From Halorubrum persicum (GTDB lineage: Archaea; Halobacteriota; Halobacteria; Halobacteriales; Haloferacaceae), in NCBI RefSeq assembly GCF_002727125.1, contig NZ_NHOA01000149.1:40260-104259 (forward strand): a DNA stretch of 64,000 nt, read 5' to 3'. The position numbers and the translations under genes are program-made. This document shows, piece by piece, positions 41,342-50,703 of this stretch (the first letter of the stretch is position 1; the number at the start of each line of letters is the position of its first letter). A model generated the notes under the pieces. The model ran no database searches and was not told the origin of the DNA. It saw nothing but the letters and a program-made list of their open reading frames with translations.

Positions 41342-43690
41342 TCACTCCCGGGCGAACAGCCGGCCGATCACGGGCGTCCGCTCCAGCGCGAGCCGGCGGA
41401 CCGTTCGCCGCGCCTCGTCCGCCTCCGCGCGCGTCACCGCTCCGGCGTACGTTGCCCGCTCGTAGGTCTCGCGGACCGCTCGCGCGCGTTCGTCGACGGA
41501 GCCGTCGCGGAGCGGGAGGTCGTCGAGGTACGCTCGCGGCGTCTCCCCGGGTCGCCGCTCCCGGTAGCGCCGGGCCAGCAGGTGTTCCAAATCGGCGAAC
41601 GCCCGCTTCGCGTCCTCGGTCGGCTCCCCGCGCCCCCAAGGCGTCCGGATCCGGACGGCGCGGCGCGCGCGCCCACCGAGGCCGAGCCGCCGCGCGCCGG
41701 CGACGCCGATCGTCACGACGAACAGCCAGTACGCGACCGCCTCCCGCGACGGGACCGGCAGCCCGCCCTCGTCGCCCTCGCCAGCGCCCGGGCCGCCGAC
41801 GCCGGCGGGCGTTCCCTCTTGGATGAGCCGCTCCTGTGGGAACCCCCCCTCGGCGAGCGAGGCGCCGGTCCCGTTGGCGTCGCCCGCCTCGTCGCCGCCG
41901 GCCCCGTTGCTCCCGTTCGCCTCCCGGGACGGCTCGCCTTCCGCGCCGGCGGGCGCGTCGTCCCCCGGGTCCGGCGTCGGGCCGCCGCTCGGCTCCGACG
42001 CCGCGGTGTCGACCCCCGCTTCGTCGCTCTGGCGGGCCTCGGCGAGCCGTTCGCTCCGGGCCTCGGCGCGCTCGCTCGGCGGGGTCGGGTCGAACGCGAC
42101 CCAGCCGTGGTCCGGGAAGTACACCTGCACCCACGCGTGGGCGTCCTGCCCGCGGACGACGTACCGGTCGTCGCCGACCCGATCGCCCTCGGAGTAGCCG
42201 GTCGCGAACTGCGCCGGGATCCCCTGCGAGCGCAGCATCGCGACCATCGTCGTCGCGAAGTACGTGCAGTAGCCGGCGTCCATCTCGAAGAGGAACGCGT
42301 CGGCCACGTCGCCCTCGGGTTTCTCGACGGCGAGCGAGTAGTCGTACTCCTCGATCAGGTACCGCTCGATCGCGGCCGCCCGATCGTAGGGGTTCTCCGC
42401 GTCCGCCGCCTCGACGATCGCCTCGGTGCGTTCGCCGACCCGGTCCGGCGTGCTCTCCGGAAGCTGCGTGTAGCGGTCCTCGATCGCGGGGTCGTACGCC
42501 GCGCTGGCGTTCCGGAGCGCCGCCGGCTCCGCGTCGAGCACCCGGCTCTCGACGGTCGTCGACTCGCCCGGCCGTAGCGCGGCGCCGAGCCGGAGCGTGC
42601 CGCGCTCGTCGACCTGCACGGCCGAGGCGCCCGCGCCGCGCACGTCCACGGCCTGCCACGGCGCGGGGAGCGCGGTCGACTCCACCCGCGCGGTGACCGT
42701 GACGTTCGCCGCCGTCGTCTCGCCGGGCGGCCCGTCGAGCGAGCCGTCCAGCGTCGACCGATCGCCCGACCGCACCCAGCCGTCGCCGGTGTAGGTGTCG
42801 TAGGCCGCGACGTGCCAGTTCGACGCGACCGGGCTCTCGATCTCGTACCGTACCTCGGGGGAGAGCCGCGTCGGGCCGACCACTTCCACCTCGTCGCCGG
42901 CGCCGAGCGACGACTCCAGCGTCTGGCTGCGGTCGCCCGTCCACGGCTGCGCCGTGGCCGCCGGCAGCACGGTCACCGTCGCGCTCACGAGGATCATCGC
43001 CGCCAACACCGCGGCGAGCTGGTCGCCGTGGCTCCGGAGCGCGTCGGGCGTCGACAGCGTCGAGAGCCCGGCCGCGAGCGCGGCGCCGACGACGCCGACC
43101 AGCGCGGCCAGCCCTCCAGCGTCGCCGGTGCAGACGAGGAACCCGAGGGTTCCGCCGGCCACCGCGGTCGCCTCGACGTGGCGCCCCCGCCCGACGAGGT
43201 ACACGACGAGGAACGTCGGCGCCGGCGCGACGGCGAGGATCCACACGTCCGCGAGCGCGAGCCGGAGGATGGAGAGCCCGGTCAGAAGCGACACCACGTC
43301 GATCGCGACGCTCTCGACCGAGAAGAGGGCCCGCCGGCTCGCGGGGACCGCGAAGTAGTACCCCGCGAGCGCCGCCGCGAACAGCGCCGCCGTCAGCCGC
43401 ACGGCGGTGCGCTCGGTGACGACCCGGGCGAGGACCGCGCCGGCGGCCCCCGCGACCGAGACGGCCGCGGCGGTGCGCGCCGTCCCGCCGACCACGTCGG
43501 TCGCCCCGAGGAACACGGCGAGGTACGCCGCGGTGACGAGCGCGACGCCGACGACCGCGGGGTCCGCGAAGCCGCGCCAGTCGTCCGCCGGCTCGTCGGC
43601 CACCGCCCCGCCGAGGTCCGGAAGCGCTCCCGACGCGCGCCGTCTCGCGGCCTCGGCCCGCCCCCGATCCCCGGACGCGCCACCGCTCAT
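41342..43690 (-). CDS. Membrane transglutaminase-like protein (TgpA/DUF3488 type)
   Basis: A 782-residue membrane protein. The N-terminal third has six or more transmembrane helices (DUF3488-like). A large extracytoplasmic region with a transglutaminase-like cysteine-protease fold follows: Cys near 472 in AGYCTYFATTMVAML, His near 517 in QDAHAWVQVYFPDHGW and Asp near 532 in VAFDPTPPS form the triad. A low-complexity acidic stretch, a final membrane helix (YWLFVVTIGVAGA) and a cytoplasmic tail complete it. It is translated with the DUF58 and MoxR genes upstream, a widespread cassette thought to act in envelope protein maturation or cell-surface control. The substrate is unknown. Confidence 0.9.
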   Translation of the reverse strand: MSGGASGDRGRAEAARRRASGALPDLGGAVADEPADDWRGFADPAVVGVALVTAAYLAVFLGATDVVGGTARTAAAVSVAGAAGAVLARVVTERTAVRLTAALFAAALAGYYFAVPASRRALFSVESVAIDVVSLLTGLSILRLALADVWILAVAPAPTFLVVYLVGRGRHVEATAVAGGTLGFLVCTGDAGGLAALVGVVGAALAAGLSTLSTPDALRSHGDQLAAVLAAMILVSATVTVLPAATAQPWTGDRSQTLESSLGAGDEVEVVGPTRLSPEVRYEIESPVASNWHVAAYDTYTGDGWVRSGDRSTLDGSLDGPPGETTAANVTVTARVESTALPAPWQAVDVRGAGASAVQVDERGTLRLGAALRPGESTTVESRVLDAEPAALRNASAAYDPAIEDRYTQLPESTPDRVGERTEAIVEAADAENPYDRAAAIERYLIEEYDYSLAVEKPEGDVADAFLFEMDAGYCTYFATTMVAMLRSQGIPAQFATGYSEGDRVGDDRYVVRGQDAHAWVQVYFPDHGWVAFDPTPPSERAEARSERLAEARQSDEAGVDTAASEPSGGPTPDPGDDAPAGAEGEPSREANGSNGAGGDEAGDANGTGASLAEGGFPQERLIQEGTPAGVGGPGAGEGDEGGLPVPSREAVAYWLFVVTIGVAGARRLGLGGRARRAVRIRTPWGRGEPTEDAKRAFADLEHLLARRYRERRPGETPRAYLDDLPLRDGSVDERARAVRETYERATYAGAVTRAEADEARRTVRRLALERTPVIGRLFARE

Positions 43691-44751
43691 CGCCCGCGCA
43701 CCTCCGTCTCGGTCGGAGCGGCCGCCGTCGCTCTCGAACGCTCCGCCTCGGATTCACCGTCCGCCGCCGCTCGGAGGTCGTCGACGGCGACGGTCCGGCC
43801 CCCGGTCCGATACCGCGCACCGTCCGCGTCGGCGAGCACCGCCACGTCGGCGTCGTCGACCGCGACCGCGCCCGGACCGGTCACCGCCGCCAGCTCGAGC
43901 ACGGCGCGTCGCCCCTGCGGTCCCGGCCGGACCGACACGCTCCCGGCCGGCAGCGTCAGGTCCACCGGGACCCCGTCGTCGAGCAGGGCGAGCGCGAGGC
44001 TCGCGGCCGCGCTCGCGAGGGCGTCGGCCCCCCCGCGCTCGCCGGTGGTCTCTCCCGCGATCGCCACCCGCCCGCGCCGCGTCTCCGCGGCGAACTCCTT
44101 GACCACGATCTCGTCGCGCTTCGCCGTCGTTGGCCAGTGCACGTCGCGGAGCGCGTCGCCGCGCGCGTACTCCCGCAGCCGGTCGAACTCCTCGCGCTGC
44201 CGGCTCGCGCCGACCGCGTCGTCGGCGTACAGCTCCCGCCGGAACCGCGCGGGGATCGGGTGGCAGACCGGATACGCGGTCGCCGCGTCCGTGTCGTCGA
44301 CGACCACCTCGCGGTCGAAGAGCCCGAACACGTCCGTCGCGGTCACCCTGACCGGCCCCAGCCGACGCTCCCCCCGTTTCAGATACCGGACCCGATACGT
44401 CACCGGCCCCGCCCCGATCGACGCGCGGATCGGCCCCTCGGGGTCCTCCAGCCCGTCGTCCGTCTCGTCGTCGATCGCCGCCAGATACGTCCCGGCGGCG
44501 CCGGCGGTCGCCGGTCGGAGCTCGATCCGGGCCTCGCGGCGCTCCCCGACGAACCCGTCCCGAGGCGGGACCCGGCGCACCTCGGGGTCCTCCACTCTCG
44601 CCAGCTGGACGTACCCGGCGACGAGCGCGACGACCCCCGGGAGGACGACCGCGTCGAGCGCGCGTCCGCCCGCCGCCAGCCCCAGGAGCCCGCCGATCAC
44701 GCAGGCCGCGCCGACGACGCGACCGCGCCGGGTGAGGGTCGCCTTCGGCAT
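43687..44751 (-). CDS. DUF58 family protein (MoxR-associated)
   Basis: A 354-residue protein with two N-terminal membrane helices (residues 9-48) and an extracytoplasmic or cytoplasmic beta domain. The DUF58 signature REEFDRLREYARGDALRDVHWPT is seen in two parts: EEFDRLREYARGD and LRDVHWPTTAKRDEIVVKEF. A von Willebrand-like fold is typical of the family. It overlaps the transglutaminase gene (ATGA) and starts four bases after the MoxR stop, so the three are one operon. DUF58 proteins are regarded as partners of MoxR ATPases. Confidence 0.9.
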   Translation of the reverse strand: MPKATLTRRGRVVGAACVIGGLLGLAAGGRALDAVVLPGVVALVAGYVQLARVEDPEVRRVPPRDGFVGERREARIELRPATAGAAGTYLAAIDDETDDGLEDPEGPIRASIGAGPVTYRVRYLKRGERRLGPVRVTATDVFGLFDREVVVDDTDAATAYPVCHPIPARFRRELYADDAVGASRQREEFDRLREYARGDALRDVHWPTTAKRDEIVVKEFAAETRRGRVAIAGETTGERGGADALASAAASLALALLDDGVPVDLTLPAGSVSVRPGPQGRRAVLELAAVTGPGAVAVDDADVAVLADADGARYRTGGRTVAVDDLRAAADGESEAERSRATAAAPTETEVRGR

Positions 44752-44755
44752 CGGC

Positions 44756-45799
44756 TCACTCCACGGAGACCCGGTCGAGCGCGTCGGCGACGATCTCCGC
44801 GCCGTCGGCGTCGCCGGAGTCGGACCGGATCCGGTGGGCGAACACCGTCGGCGCCTCGGCCTGTACGTCGTCGGGGATCACGTAGTCGCGCCCGTCGAGG
44901 GCGGCGCGCGCCTGCGCGGCTCGCAGCAGCGCGAGGCTCCCGCGGGGGCTGACGCCGAGGCGGGCGTTCCGCCGGGTGTGGACCGCCAGCCGCGCTACGT
45001 ATCGGCGCAGCGCCTCGGTCGCCTCGATCGCGGCCACCGCGGCCCGGGCGCGCCGAACGTCTCCGATCGTCGCCACCGGCTCGACCGCCTCGACCGGGTG
45101 GTCGCCGGCCATCCGGCCGATGATCTCCGCCTCCTCGTCCGTGTCGGGGTAGCCGAGCCGGATCTTCTTGGTGAACCGGTCGACCTCGGCGACCGGCAGG
45201 TCGTACGTCTGGCCGGGCTCCACGTCGTTTTGGGTCGCGATCACGCAGAACGGGTCCGGCAGCTCGCGGGTGTCCCCGTCGGTCGTCACCTGCCGCTCCT
45301 CCATCGCTTCGAGGAGGGCCGACTGCGTCTTCGGCGGCGCGCGGTTGATCTCGTCGCCGAGCACGACGTTCGCGAACACCGGCCCCGGCTGGAACTGGAA
45401 CTCGTCGGTGCGCTGGTCGAACACGTTGACGCCCGTCACGTCCGAGGGGAGCAGATCCGGGGTGAACTGGACGCGCTTGAACGAGCCGTCGATCGAGCGC
45501 GCGACCGCCTTCGCGAGGGTCGTCTTCCCGACGCCGGGAACGTCCTCGACGAGGAGGTGGCCCCGGGCGAGCAGGGTGACCACGACGTGGTCGACCGCCT
45601 CCCGCTTCCCGACGATCACCTCCTCGACGTTGTCGGCGACGCGCTCGGCGAGGGCGGCCACCGCCGCGGGCTCCATCGTGGCGTTTCCGGCGTCCGCGGC
45701 GCCGTCGTCATCGGCGCTGCCGACGCCGCTATCGCTGTCACCACCGTCGTCGCCGTCGACACCCGGCCCCAGCGGCCCCGTCTCCCCCGGATCAGTCAT
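44756..45799 (-). CDS. MoxR family AAA+ ATPase
   Basis: A 347-residue AAA+ ATPase with an acidic N-terminal tail of about 40 residues. Walker A is VEDVPGVGKTTLAKA (Lys92), Walker B NVVLGDEINRAPP (Asp149, Glu150), and sensor 1 CVIATQND. The MoxR helix-2 insert reads VQFTPDLLPSDVTG. MoxR ATPases act as chaperones for the assembly of enzyme or surface complexes with DUF58/VWA partners, here the DUF58 and transglutaminase products downstream. A perfect 11-base hairpin lies 32-57 bases upstream of the ATG. Confidence 0.92.
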   Translation of the reverse strand: MTDPGETGPLGPGVDGDDGGDSDSGVGSADDDGAADAGNATMEPAAVAALAERVADNVEEVIVGKREAVDHVVVTLLARGHLLVEDVPGVGKTTLAKAVARSIDGSFKRVQFTPDLLPSDVTGVNVFDQRTDEFQFQPGPVFANVVLGDEINRAPPKTQSALLEAMEERQVTTDGDTRELPDPFCVIATQNDVEPGQTYDLPVAEVDRFTKKIRLGYPDTDEEAEIIGRMAGDHPVEAVEPVATIGDVRRARAAVAAIEATEALRRYVARLAVHTRRNARLGVSPRGSLALLRAAQARAALDGRDYVIPDDVQAEAPTVFAHRIRSDSGDADGAEIVADALDRVSVE

Positions 45800-45830
45800 C
45801 GGCGTCGCTCGTCGTCCACACCGTGGGTCG

Positions 45831-45856
45831 CGGGCCGAGCCGCCAGGCTCGGCCCG
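45831..45856. promoter_or_regulatory. Perfect hairpin in the leader of the moxR operon
   Basis: Arms CGGGCCGAGCC (45831-45841) and GGCTCGGCCCG (45846-45856) are complementary over 11 bases with a GCCA loop. It stands 32-57 bases before the moxR ATG. The nearest TATA-like sequence is about 45923-45948, so the hairpin would lie in the 5' leader RNA. No T-run follows, so it is not an obvious terminator. Confidence 0.55.
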
Positions 45857-46066
45857 GGAACGCACCGCTCCGATCTGGGCGCACGCCGACCAGCCGGAGA
45901 GACCATGCGAGTGGCACCCATTGACATAGATGTATCTCGGATTAGGATGGAAGCGGGATATGCGTTCCGCCGAAACGCCGTGTCGGCGTCTCTCCGACTA
46001 CCTCTGGACGCCTCCGATTCTCCTCGACCGCCGTCGCTCGCGCGCGTTCCGACCGCCCTCGACGGC

Positions 46067-47389
46067 CTACGGCTCCCGCACGTTCCGGCCGACCGGCTCG
46101 CCGAACGACTCCGCGCCGGTGACCGGGTCCCGCTCGTAGACGACCTCGCCCCGGACCGTCGTCAGCTCCGGGAACACGCCCAGCAACCCCTCGAAGGGGG
46201 TCCAGCCGGCCGCGCCGTGGAGCGCGCCGGCCTCGATCTCGCGGGGGTTCGTCAGGTCGACCAACACGAGGTCGGCGTCGGCGCCCGGCTCGATCCGACC
46301 CTTGCTCTCGATCCCGAAGATCGACGCCGGGTTGGCGGCGACCACGTCGCGGACGCGCTCCAGCGAGAGGTTGCCCTTCCGCACCGACTCCAAGAGGAGC
46401 GGATAAAGCGTCTCCACGCCCGGCACGCCGCTCGGCGCGTCGGCGAGCCCCTGCCGCTTCTCGGCGACCGTGTGGGGCGCGTGGTCGGTGGCGACCACGT
46501 CGATGTCGCCGTCGCGGAGCCGCTCGAAGACGCCGGCTCGCCGCTCCTCGGAGCGGAGCGGCGGGTTCATCCGCCCGAACGTCCCGAGCCGCCCCGCGTC
46601 CTCGCGCGACAGGAAGAGGTGGTGCGGCGTCACCTCGCAGGTCGCGCCCGCGTCGGTCACCGCGTCGACCCCCTCGGGCGTCGACGTGTGCGCGATGTGG
46701 ACCTGCGCGTCGCTCTCCGCGCCGGCCTCGAGCGCGCGCTCGACCGCCGCGGCCTCGGCCTCGGCGGTCCGGTAGGCCGACCACGCGTCGGCGTTCGCGG
46801 CGGTGCCGACGCCCCCGAGGTCGCCGTCGAGCGCGCCCTCGTCGAACAGGGTCTCGTCCTCCGCGTGGACCGTGACGGGCACGTCTCGGGCGGCGGCCTC
46901 GGTGAGCGCCTCCGCGAACAGGTCCAGCGCGATCCCCATCTCGCCGGTCGAGTCGGCGAGGAACACCTCGCCGAGCGCGAACAGGGGGCGCTCGAAGAGG
47001 CTCTCGGGGTCCCAGTCGGCGGTGACGCCGCCGTTGATCCCGTAGTCGACGAGCGCGGGCGCGGCGAGGTCGGCCTTCTCGTCGAAGGCGTCGCCGTCGA
47101 CGGTCGGCGGCGAGGTGTTCGGCTGGTCGACGACGGTCGTGACGCCGCCGGCGGCCGCGCCCCGCGAGCCCGAGGTCCACGTCTCCTTGTGGCTCGCACC
47201 CGGCTCGCGGAAGTGGACGTGCACGTCGACCGCGCCGGGCAGGAGATGGCGCCCCCGCGCGTCGACGACGCGCTCGCCCGCGTCGGCGTCGAGGCCGGCA
47301 TTCGTCGGCTCGACCGCGTCCACCGTCCCGTCGCGAACCCGAACGTCGCGGACCCGCCCGTCGGCCAGCTCCGCACCCGTGATGAGCAT
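46067..47389 (-). CDS. pyrC: Dihydroorotase
   Basis: A 440-residue amidohydrolase of the type I dihydroorotase group. It closes carbamoyl-aspartate to dihydroorotate in pyrimidine synthesis. Metal ligands are seen in VDVHVHFREPGASHKE, the metal-bridging region EDETLF and VHAED, AHTST and the late DHAPHT. A gate motif near GVPGVETLYPLLL is also conserved. Length is normal and no signal peptide is present. A TATA box (GTTTAAGC, minus strand, about 47411-47418) sits 26 bases before the ATG. The gene is monocistronic, separated from moxR by a 267-base gap in which I see only the moxR leader. Confidence 0.92.
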   Translation of the reverse strand: MLITGAELADGRVRDVRVRDGTVDAVEPTNAGLDADAGERVVDARGRHLLPGAVDVHVHFREPGASHKETWTSGSRGAAAGGVTTVVDQPNTSPPTVDGDAFDEKADLAAPALVDYGINGGVTADWDPESLFERPLFALGEVFLADSTGEMGIALDLFAEALTEAAARDVPVTVHAEDETLFDEGALDGDLGGVGTAANADAWSAYRTAEAEAAAVERALEAGAESDAQVHIAHTSTPEGVDAVTDAGATCEVTPHHLFLSREDAGRLGTFGRMNPPLRSEERRAGVFERLRDGDIDVVATDHAPHTVAEKRQGLADAPSGVPGVETLYPLLLESVRKGNLSLERVRDVVAANPASIFGIESKGRIEPGADADLVLVDLTNPREIEAGALHGAAGWTPFEGLLGVFPELTTVRGEVVYERDPVTGAESFGEPVGRNVREP

Positions 47390-47527
47390 GGGTACGCGCT
47401 CGCGGCGCGCCGCTTAAACCGTGTGGTTCGGACGCCTCGGTCGCGGCGGTCGAGACCTCGGCGGATCCGTGAGGACGACGCGCGGCCCACCACAAAGCGT
47501 TTGTCGGGCGCGAGACCCAGTTGCGGT

Positions 47528-48124
47528 ATGGCCCTCCCCCCGCTTTCCGCGCTCTCCGCGGTTCCCGTTCGCCCCGACCCTCACACCGTTCGGTCCGGCC
47601 TTGACGCCGTCCCCGTCGGCGACCTCGCTCCGGTCGCCGCGGCCGTCCCGGCGGTCATCGACACGGCGATCGGCTGGCTCTTCACGCTCGTGCTGGTCGC
47701 GCTCCCCGGCGTCGTCGCCGCCGTGTGTTGGACCCCTTTCCTGCTCGCGGCGCGGTTCCGGGCGCTGTTCGTCGCGCTCCCGCCGGCGGACCGGCTCGTG
47801 CCATCGTACGTCGGCGTCGCGCTGGCCCTCTCGGTCCCGTACCTCGCCGGGATCCTGCTCACCGTCGGACTCGTCGACTCGGCGGGCCCCGGCTGGAGCG
47901 AGGGGTTCATCGACACCGCGCTGTTCGGCGGGATCGGCGTCGGGGCCGGCGTCCCGGCGCTCGCCGTGCTCGGGCTCCCGCGGCTCGGCGTCGACTGGGA
48001 CCCGACCGGATACGGGCCGGGGACGTGGGCGCTTCTCGTCGCCGCCGGGCTGTGGTACGCGCTCGTCGCCGCGGTGCCGCTGATCGCGCTGTCGATTGGG
48101 CTCGCGCTACCGGGCGGGTACTGA
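47528..48124 (+). CDS. Haloarchaeal integral membrane protein, unknown function
   Basis: A 198-residue protein with four hydrophobic segments: GWLFTLVLVALPGVVAAVC, VGVALALSVPYLAGILLTVG, LFGGIGVGAGVPALAVLGL and WALLVAAGLWYALVAAVPLI. The N-terminal 40 residues are hydrophilic with several prolines. No known transporter motif is visible. The ATG at 47528 is the first start after the dihydroorotase promoter region and codon use is normal. Two small membrane genes lie in a row here (this one and the next), but they are 114 bases apart and probably have their own promoters. Confidence 0.75.
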   Translation: MALPPLSALSAVPVRPDPHTVRSGLDAVPVGDLAPVAAAVPAVIDTAIGWLFTLVLVALPGVVAAVCWTPFLLAARFRALFVALPPADRLVPSYVGVALALSVPYLAGILLTVGLVDSAGPGWSEGFIDTALFGGIGVGAGVPALAVLGLPRLGVDWDPTGYGPGTWALLVAAGLWYALVAAVPLIALSIGLALPGGY

Positions 48125-48238
48125 CAACGACCGTGGCCGGGCCGGCACGGCGGATCGCAGGGGCGGTCCGGGCGCGTTCAGTACCGGGTGCGTTCAGTAT
48201 CGTAACACTTTGTTGACCCGAGCGGGCTACCAGTCGAC

Positions 48239-48478
48239 ATGTTCCCCGCACCCCTCCGACTGTTCTTCGTCGTCGTCCCCCTCCTCGTCGCGGCGGGCGC
48301 GCTGGCGATGGCCGCGTTCCCCCGGCGGATGACCGCGTGGCAGCTGCGCTCCCCCGACGGCTCGACGCAACGGCTCGAGCCGAGCGGGACGCGGCTCCTG
48401 CTGATGCGGATCATGGGCGTCGTCGTCGCCGGCCTCGCGCTGCTCATGCTGTTCACGAGCCAAGCGATCTTCCCCTGA
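48239..48478 (+). CDS. Small membrane protein (79 aa)
   Basis: A 79-residue protein with two transmembrane helices: LRLFFVVVPLLVAAGALAMAA (as LFFVVVPLLVAAGALAMAA, residues 8-26) and IMGVVVAGLALLMLFTSQ (58-75). A short basic loop joins them (FPRRMTAWQLRSPDG and RLEPSGTR). It resembles small two-helix membrane proteins common in haloarchaea, whose role is unknown. It ends 92 bases before serS on the same strand. Confidence 0.7.
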   Translation: MFPAPLRLFFVVVPLLVAAGALAMAAFPRRMTAWQLRSPDGSTQRLEPSGTRLLLMRIMGVVVAGLALLMLFTSQAIFP

Positions 48479-48570
48479 CCGCCGATCCCGACCGATCACC
48501 GGTCGACCCCGTGCCAACCGGTGCCGACGCTCCGATACGGTTTTGGGTCGTCCCGCGGAATCCCCGACAA

Positions 48571-49941
48571 ATGCTGTCTCGACAGTTCGTCCGGGAGAAC
48601 CCAGAAGTCGTCCGCGAGGCGCTCGCCGACAAGGGCGTCGACGTGGACCTCGACCGGATACTCGACGTCGACGAGGAGTGGCGAGACCTGAAGAGCCGCG
48701 GCGACGACCTCCGGCACGAGCGCAACGAGGTCTCCTCGAAGATCGGCGAGCTGAAGGCCGACGGGAAGGAGGAGGCGGCCCAGGAGGCGATCGAGCACTC
48801 GCAGGAGCTCAAGTCGGAGCTGCAGGAGATCGAGGAGCGCGCCGACGAGCTGGAGGCCGAACTGGAGGCGTCCCTGCTCGAGCTCCCGCAGATTCCGGAC
48901 GAGTCGGTGCCGGTCGGCGCCGACGAGTCTGAGAACCGGGAGCGGCGCCGCGAGGGGTTCGACGACATCCGCGAGCTCCCGGCCGACGTGGAGCCGCACT
49001 ACGACCTGGGCGAGGAGCTCGAGATCCTCGACTTCGAGCGCGGCGCGAAGGTCGCCGGCGGCGGCTTCTACGTCGCGAAGGGGGACGGCGCGCGGCTGGA
49101 GCACGCGCTGATCCAGTTCATGCTCGACGTGCACCGCGAGCAGGGGTACGAAGACGTGTTCCCGCCGATCCCGGTCAACTCCGCGTCGATGCGGGGAACC
49201 GGCCAGCTCCCGAAGTTCACCGAGGACGCCTACCGCGTCGAGGGCACCAACGAGGAGGCGTACGACGACGACGACCTCTGGCTGCTCCCGACCGCGGAGG
49301 TGCCCGTCACCAACCTCCACCGCGACGAGATCCTCCTGGGCGAGGACCTCCCGCTGAAGTACCAGGCGTACACGCCGAACTTCCGGCAGGAGGCCGGCGA
49401 GCACGGCACCGAGACGCGCGGCATCGTCCGCGTCCACCAGTTCAACAAGGTGGAGATGGTGAACTTCGTGCGGCCCGACGAGAGCGACGAGCGCTTCGAG
49501 GGGCTCGTCGACGAGGCCGAGGAGGTGCTCCGACGCCTCGAGCTCCCGTACCGGATCCTGGAGATGTGCACCGGCGATCTGGGGTTCACGCAGGCGAAGA
49601 AGTACGACATCGAAGTGTGGGCGCCGGCCGACGACATGGACGAGGGCCCCGCACGGGGCGGCCGCTGGCTGGAGGTCTCCTCGGTCTCGAACTTCGGTGA
49701 CTTCCAGGCGCGCCGCGCGGGGATCCGGTACCGCGAGGAGCACCACGAGTCCGCGGAGTTCCTGCACACGCTGAACGGGTCGGGGCTCGCGGTCCCGCGG
49801 ATCGTCGTCGCCATCCTGGAGTACTACCAGAACGACGACGGCACCGTCACCGTTCCCGAGGCGCTGCGCCCGTACATGGGCGGCACGGAGGTCATCGAGG
49901 GCCACGACGCGGTCGGCGAGTCGAAGCTGGGCGGCGAGTAG
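48571..49941 (+). CDS. serS: Seryl-tRNA synthetase
   Basis: A 456-residue class II aminoacyl-tRNA synthetase of the standard (bacterial-type) SerRS form. The N-terminal 110 residues make the tRNA-binding antiparallel coiled coil (DDLRHERNEVSSKIGELK and ELKSELQEIEERADELEAEL). Motif 2 is YTPNFRQEAGEHGTETRG and motif 3 is GSGLAVPRIVVAILE. The substrate loop TAEVPVTNLHRDE is intact. It loads serine on tRNASer and tRNASec-like species. The ATG at 48571 follows a TATA-like GTTTTGG about 30 bases upstream. Confidence 0.96.
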   Translation: MLSRQFVRENPEVVREALADKGVDVDLDRILDVDEEWRDLKSRGDDLRHERNEVSSKIGELKADGKEEAAQEAIEHSQELKSELQEIEERADELEAELEASLLELPQIPDESVPVGADESENRERRREGFDDIRELPADVEPHYDLGEELEILDFERGAKVAGGGFYVAKGDGARLEHALIQFMLDVHREQGYEDVFPPIPVNSASMRGTGQLPKFTEDAYRVEGTNEEAYDDDDLWLLPTAEVPVTNLHRDEILLGEDLPLKYQAYTPNFRQEAGEHGTETRGIVRVHQFNKVEMVNFVRPDESDERFEGLVDEAEEVLRRLELPYRILEMCTGDLGFTQAKKYDIEVWAPADDMDEGPARGGRWLEVSSVSNFGDFQARRAGIRYREEHHESAEFLHTLNGSGLAVPRIVVAILEYYQNDDGTVTVPEALRPYMGGTEVIEGHDAVGESKLGGE

Positions 49942-49969
49942 GCGTCCTCCGCCGAACTCGTCACCGCCG

Positions 49970-50572
49970 CTACTTGTTTTCGAGCGCGTCGAGGATACAC
50001 GCGGAGGCGATGACCGCCTCCTTCGGCACGTCGCTGGCGTCGTCGATGGTGACGGTGTAGGCGTCGCGCAGGGAGAACTTCCCCTCGATGTCGCCGACGT
50101 GGTCGCCGTCGGCGTCGAATATCTCGTACTTGTTCGGGACGAGGTTCGCGGCGCCGACGAGGTGCCGGAGCGCCGCCAAGAGCTTGTTCTTCGACCGAAT
50201 CGTCGCCAGCGCCTCCCCGGTCTCGGGGTCGCGGATCGTCCAGTTTTCCATGAACAGCGAGTAGTCCTCGTCGAGGACGACGACCTCCTCGCCGGTGCCC
50301 GCGTCGGTGATCGCGTAGTTCCCCGCGATGTCCATGATACCGCCCGCCTTCACCGAGAACGCGTCGTCGCCGTCGCCGGTGACGAACGGGAACTCCTCTT
50401 TCAGTTTGAACAGCTTCTGTTTCCCGCGCAAGACGACGTCGCCGGCGCCGTCGCGGACGGTGTACTTGTTTCGGACCATCGACTGCGTCACCTCGTATCG
50501 GTCGCCGTCGAGGTCGACCGTGGAGATGTCGTACGTGCTCGGCGCGGACGGGGACCTGGAGGGATCGGTCAT
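49970..50572 (-). CDS. LURP-one-related (LOR) family protein
   Basis: A 200-residue protein with the LOR beta-barrel plan found in plant LURP1 and phospholipid scramblases. Typical strands are DRYEVTQSMVRNKYTVRD, GKQKLFKLKEEFPFV, FSVKAGGIMDIAGNYAI and GDIEGKFSLRDAYTVTIDD. The C-terminal helix PKEAVIASACILDAL resembles the membrane-inserting scramblase helix. Haloarchaea often carry several copies. Its function is unknown, with membrane-lipid binding as a possibility. It is convergent with serS, with 28 bases between the ends. Confidence 0.85.
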   Translation of the reverse strand: MTDPSRSPSAPSTYDISTVDLDGDRYEVTQSMVRNKYTVRDGAGDVVLRGKQKLFKLKEEFPFVTGDGDDAFSVKAGGIMDIAGNYAITDAGTGEEVVVLDEDYSLFMENWTIRDPETGEALATIRSKNKLLAALRHLVGAANLVPNKYEIFDADGDHVGDIEGKFSLRDAYTVTIDDASDVPKEAVIASACILDALENK

Positions 50573-50703
50573 GGGTGTCGAAGCGCGTCACCGCCGGAAA
50601 AACCTCCCGCTCTCCCGACGGCGCCCGCGCCCGGACGCGGTGGCTCAAGCGATCGCCGTAGCCTTCGGCACACCTTTTTCGCCGGCGCGCCGTCGTGACG
50701 GTA

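Noticed and set aside
42812..48124. A 1770-codon open frame on the plus strand
   Set aside because: It runs antisense through the transglutaminase, DUF58, MoxR and dihydroorotase genes. Its translation is Arg/Pro/His-rich with no domain, an effect of extreme GC at third codon positions. Only its last 198 codons (from 47528) are a real gene.
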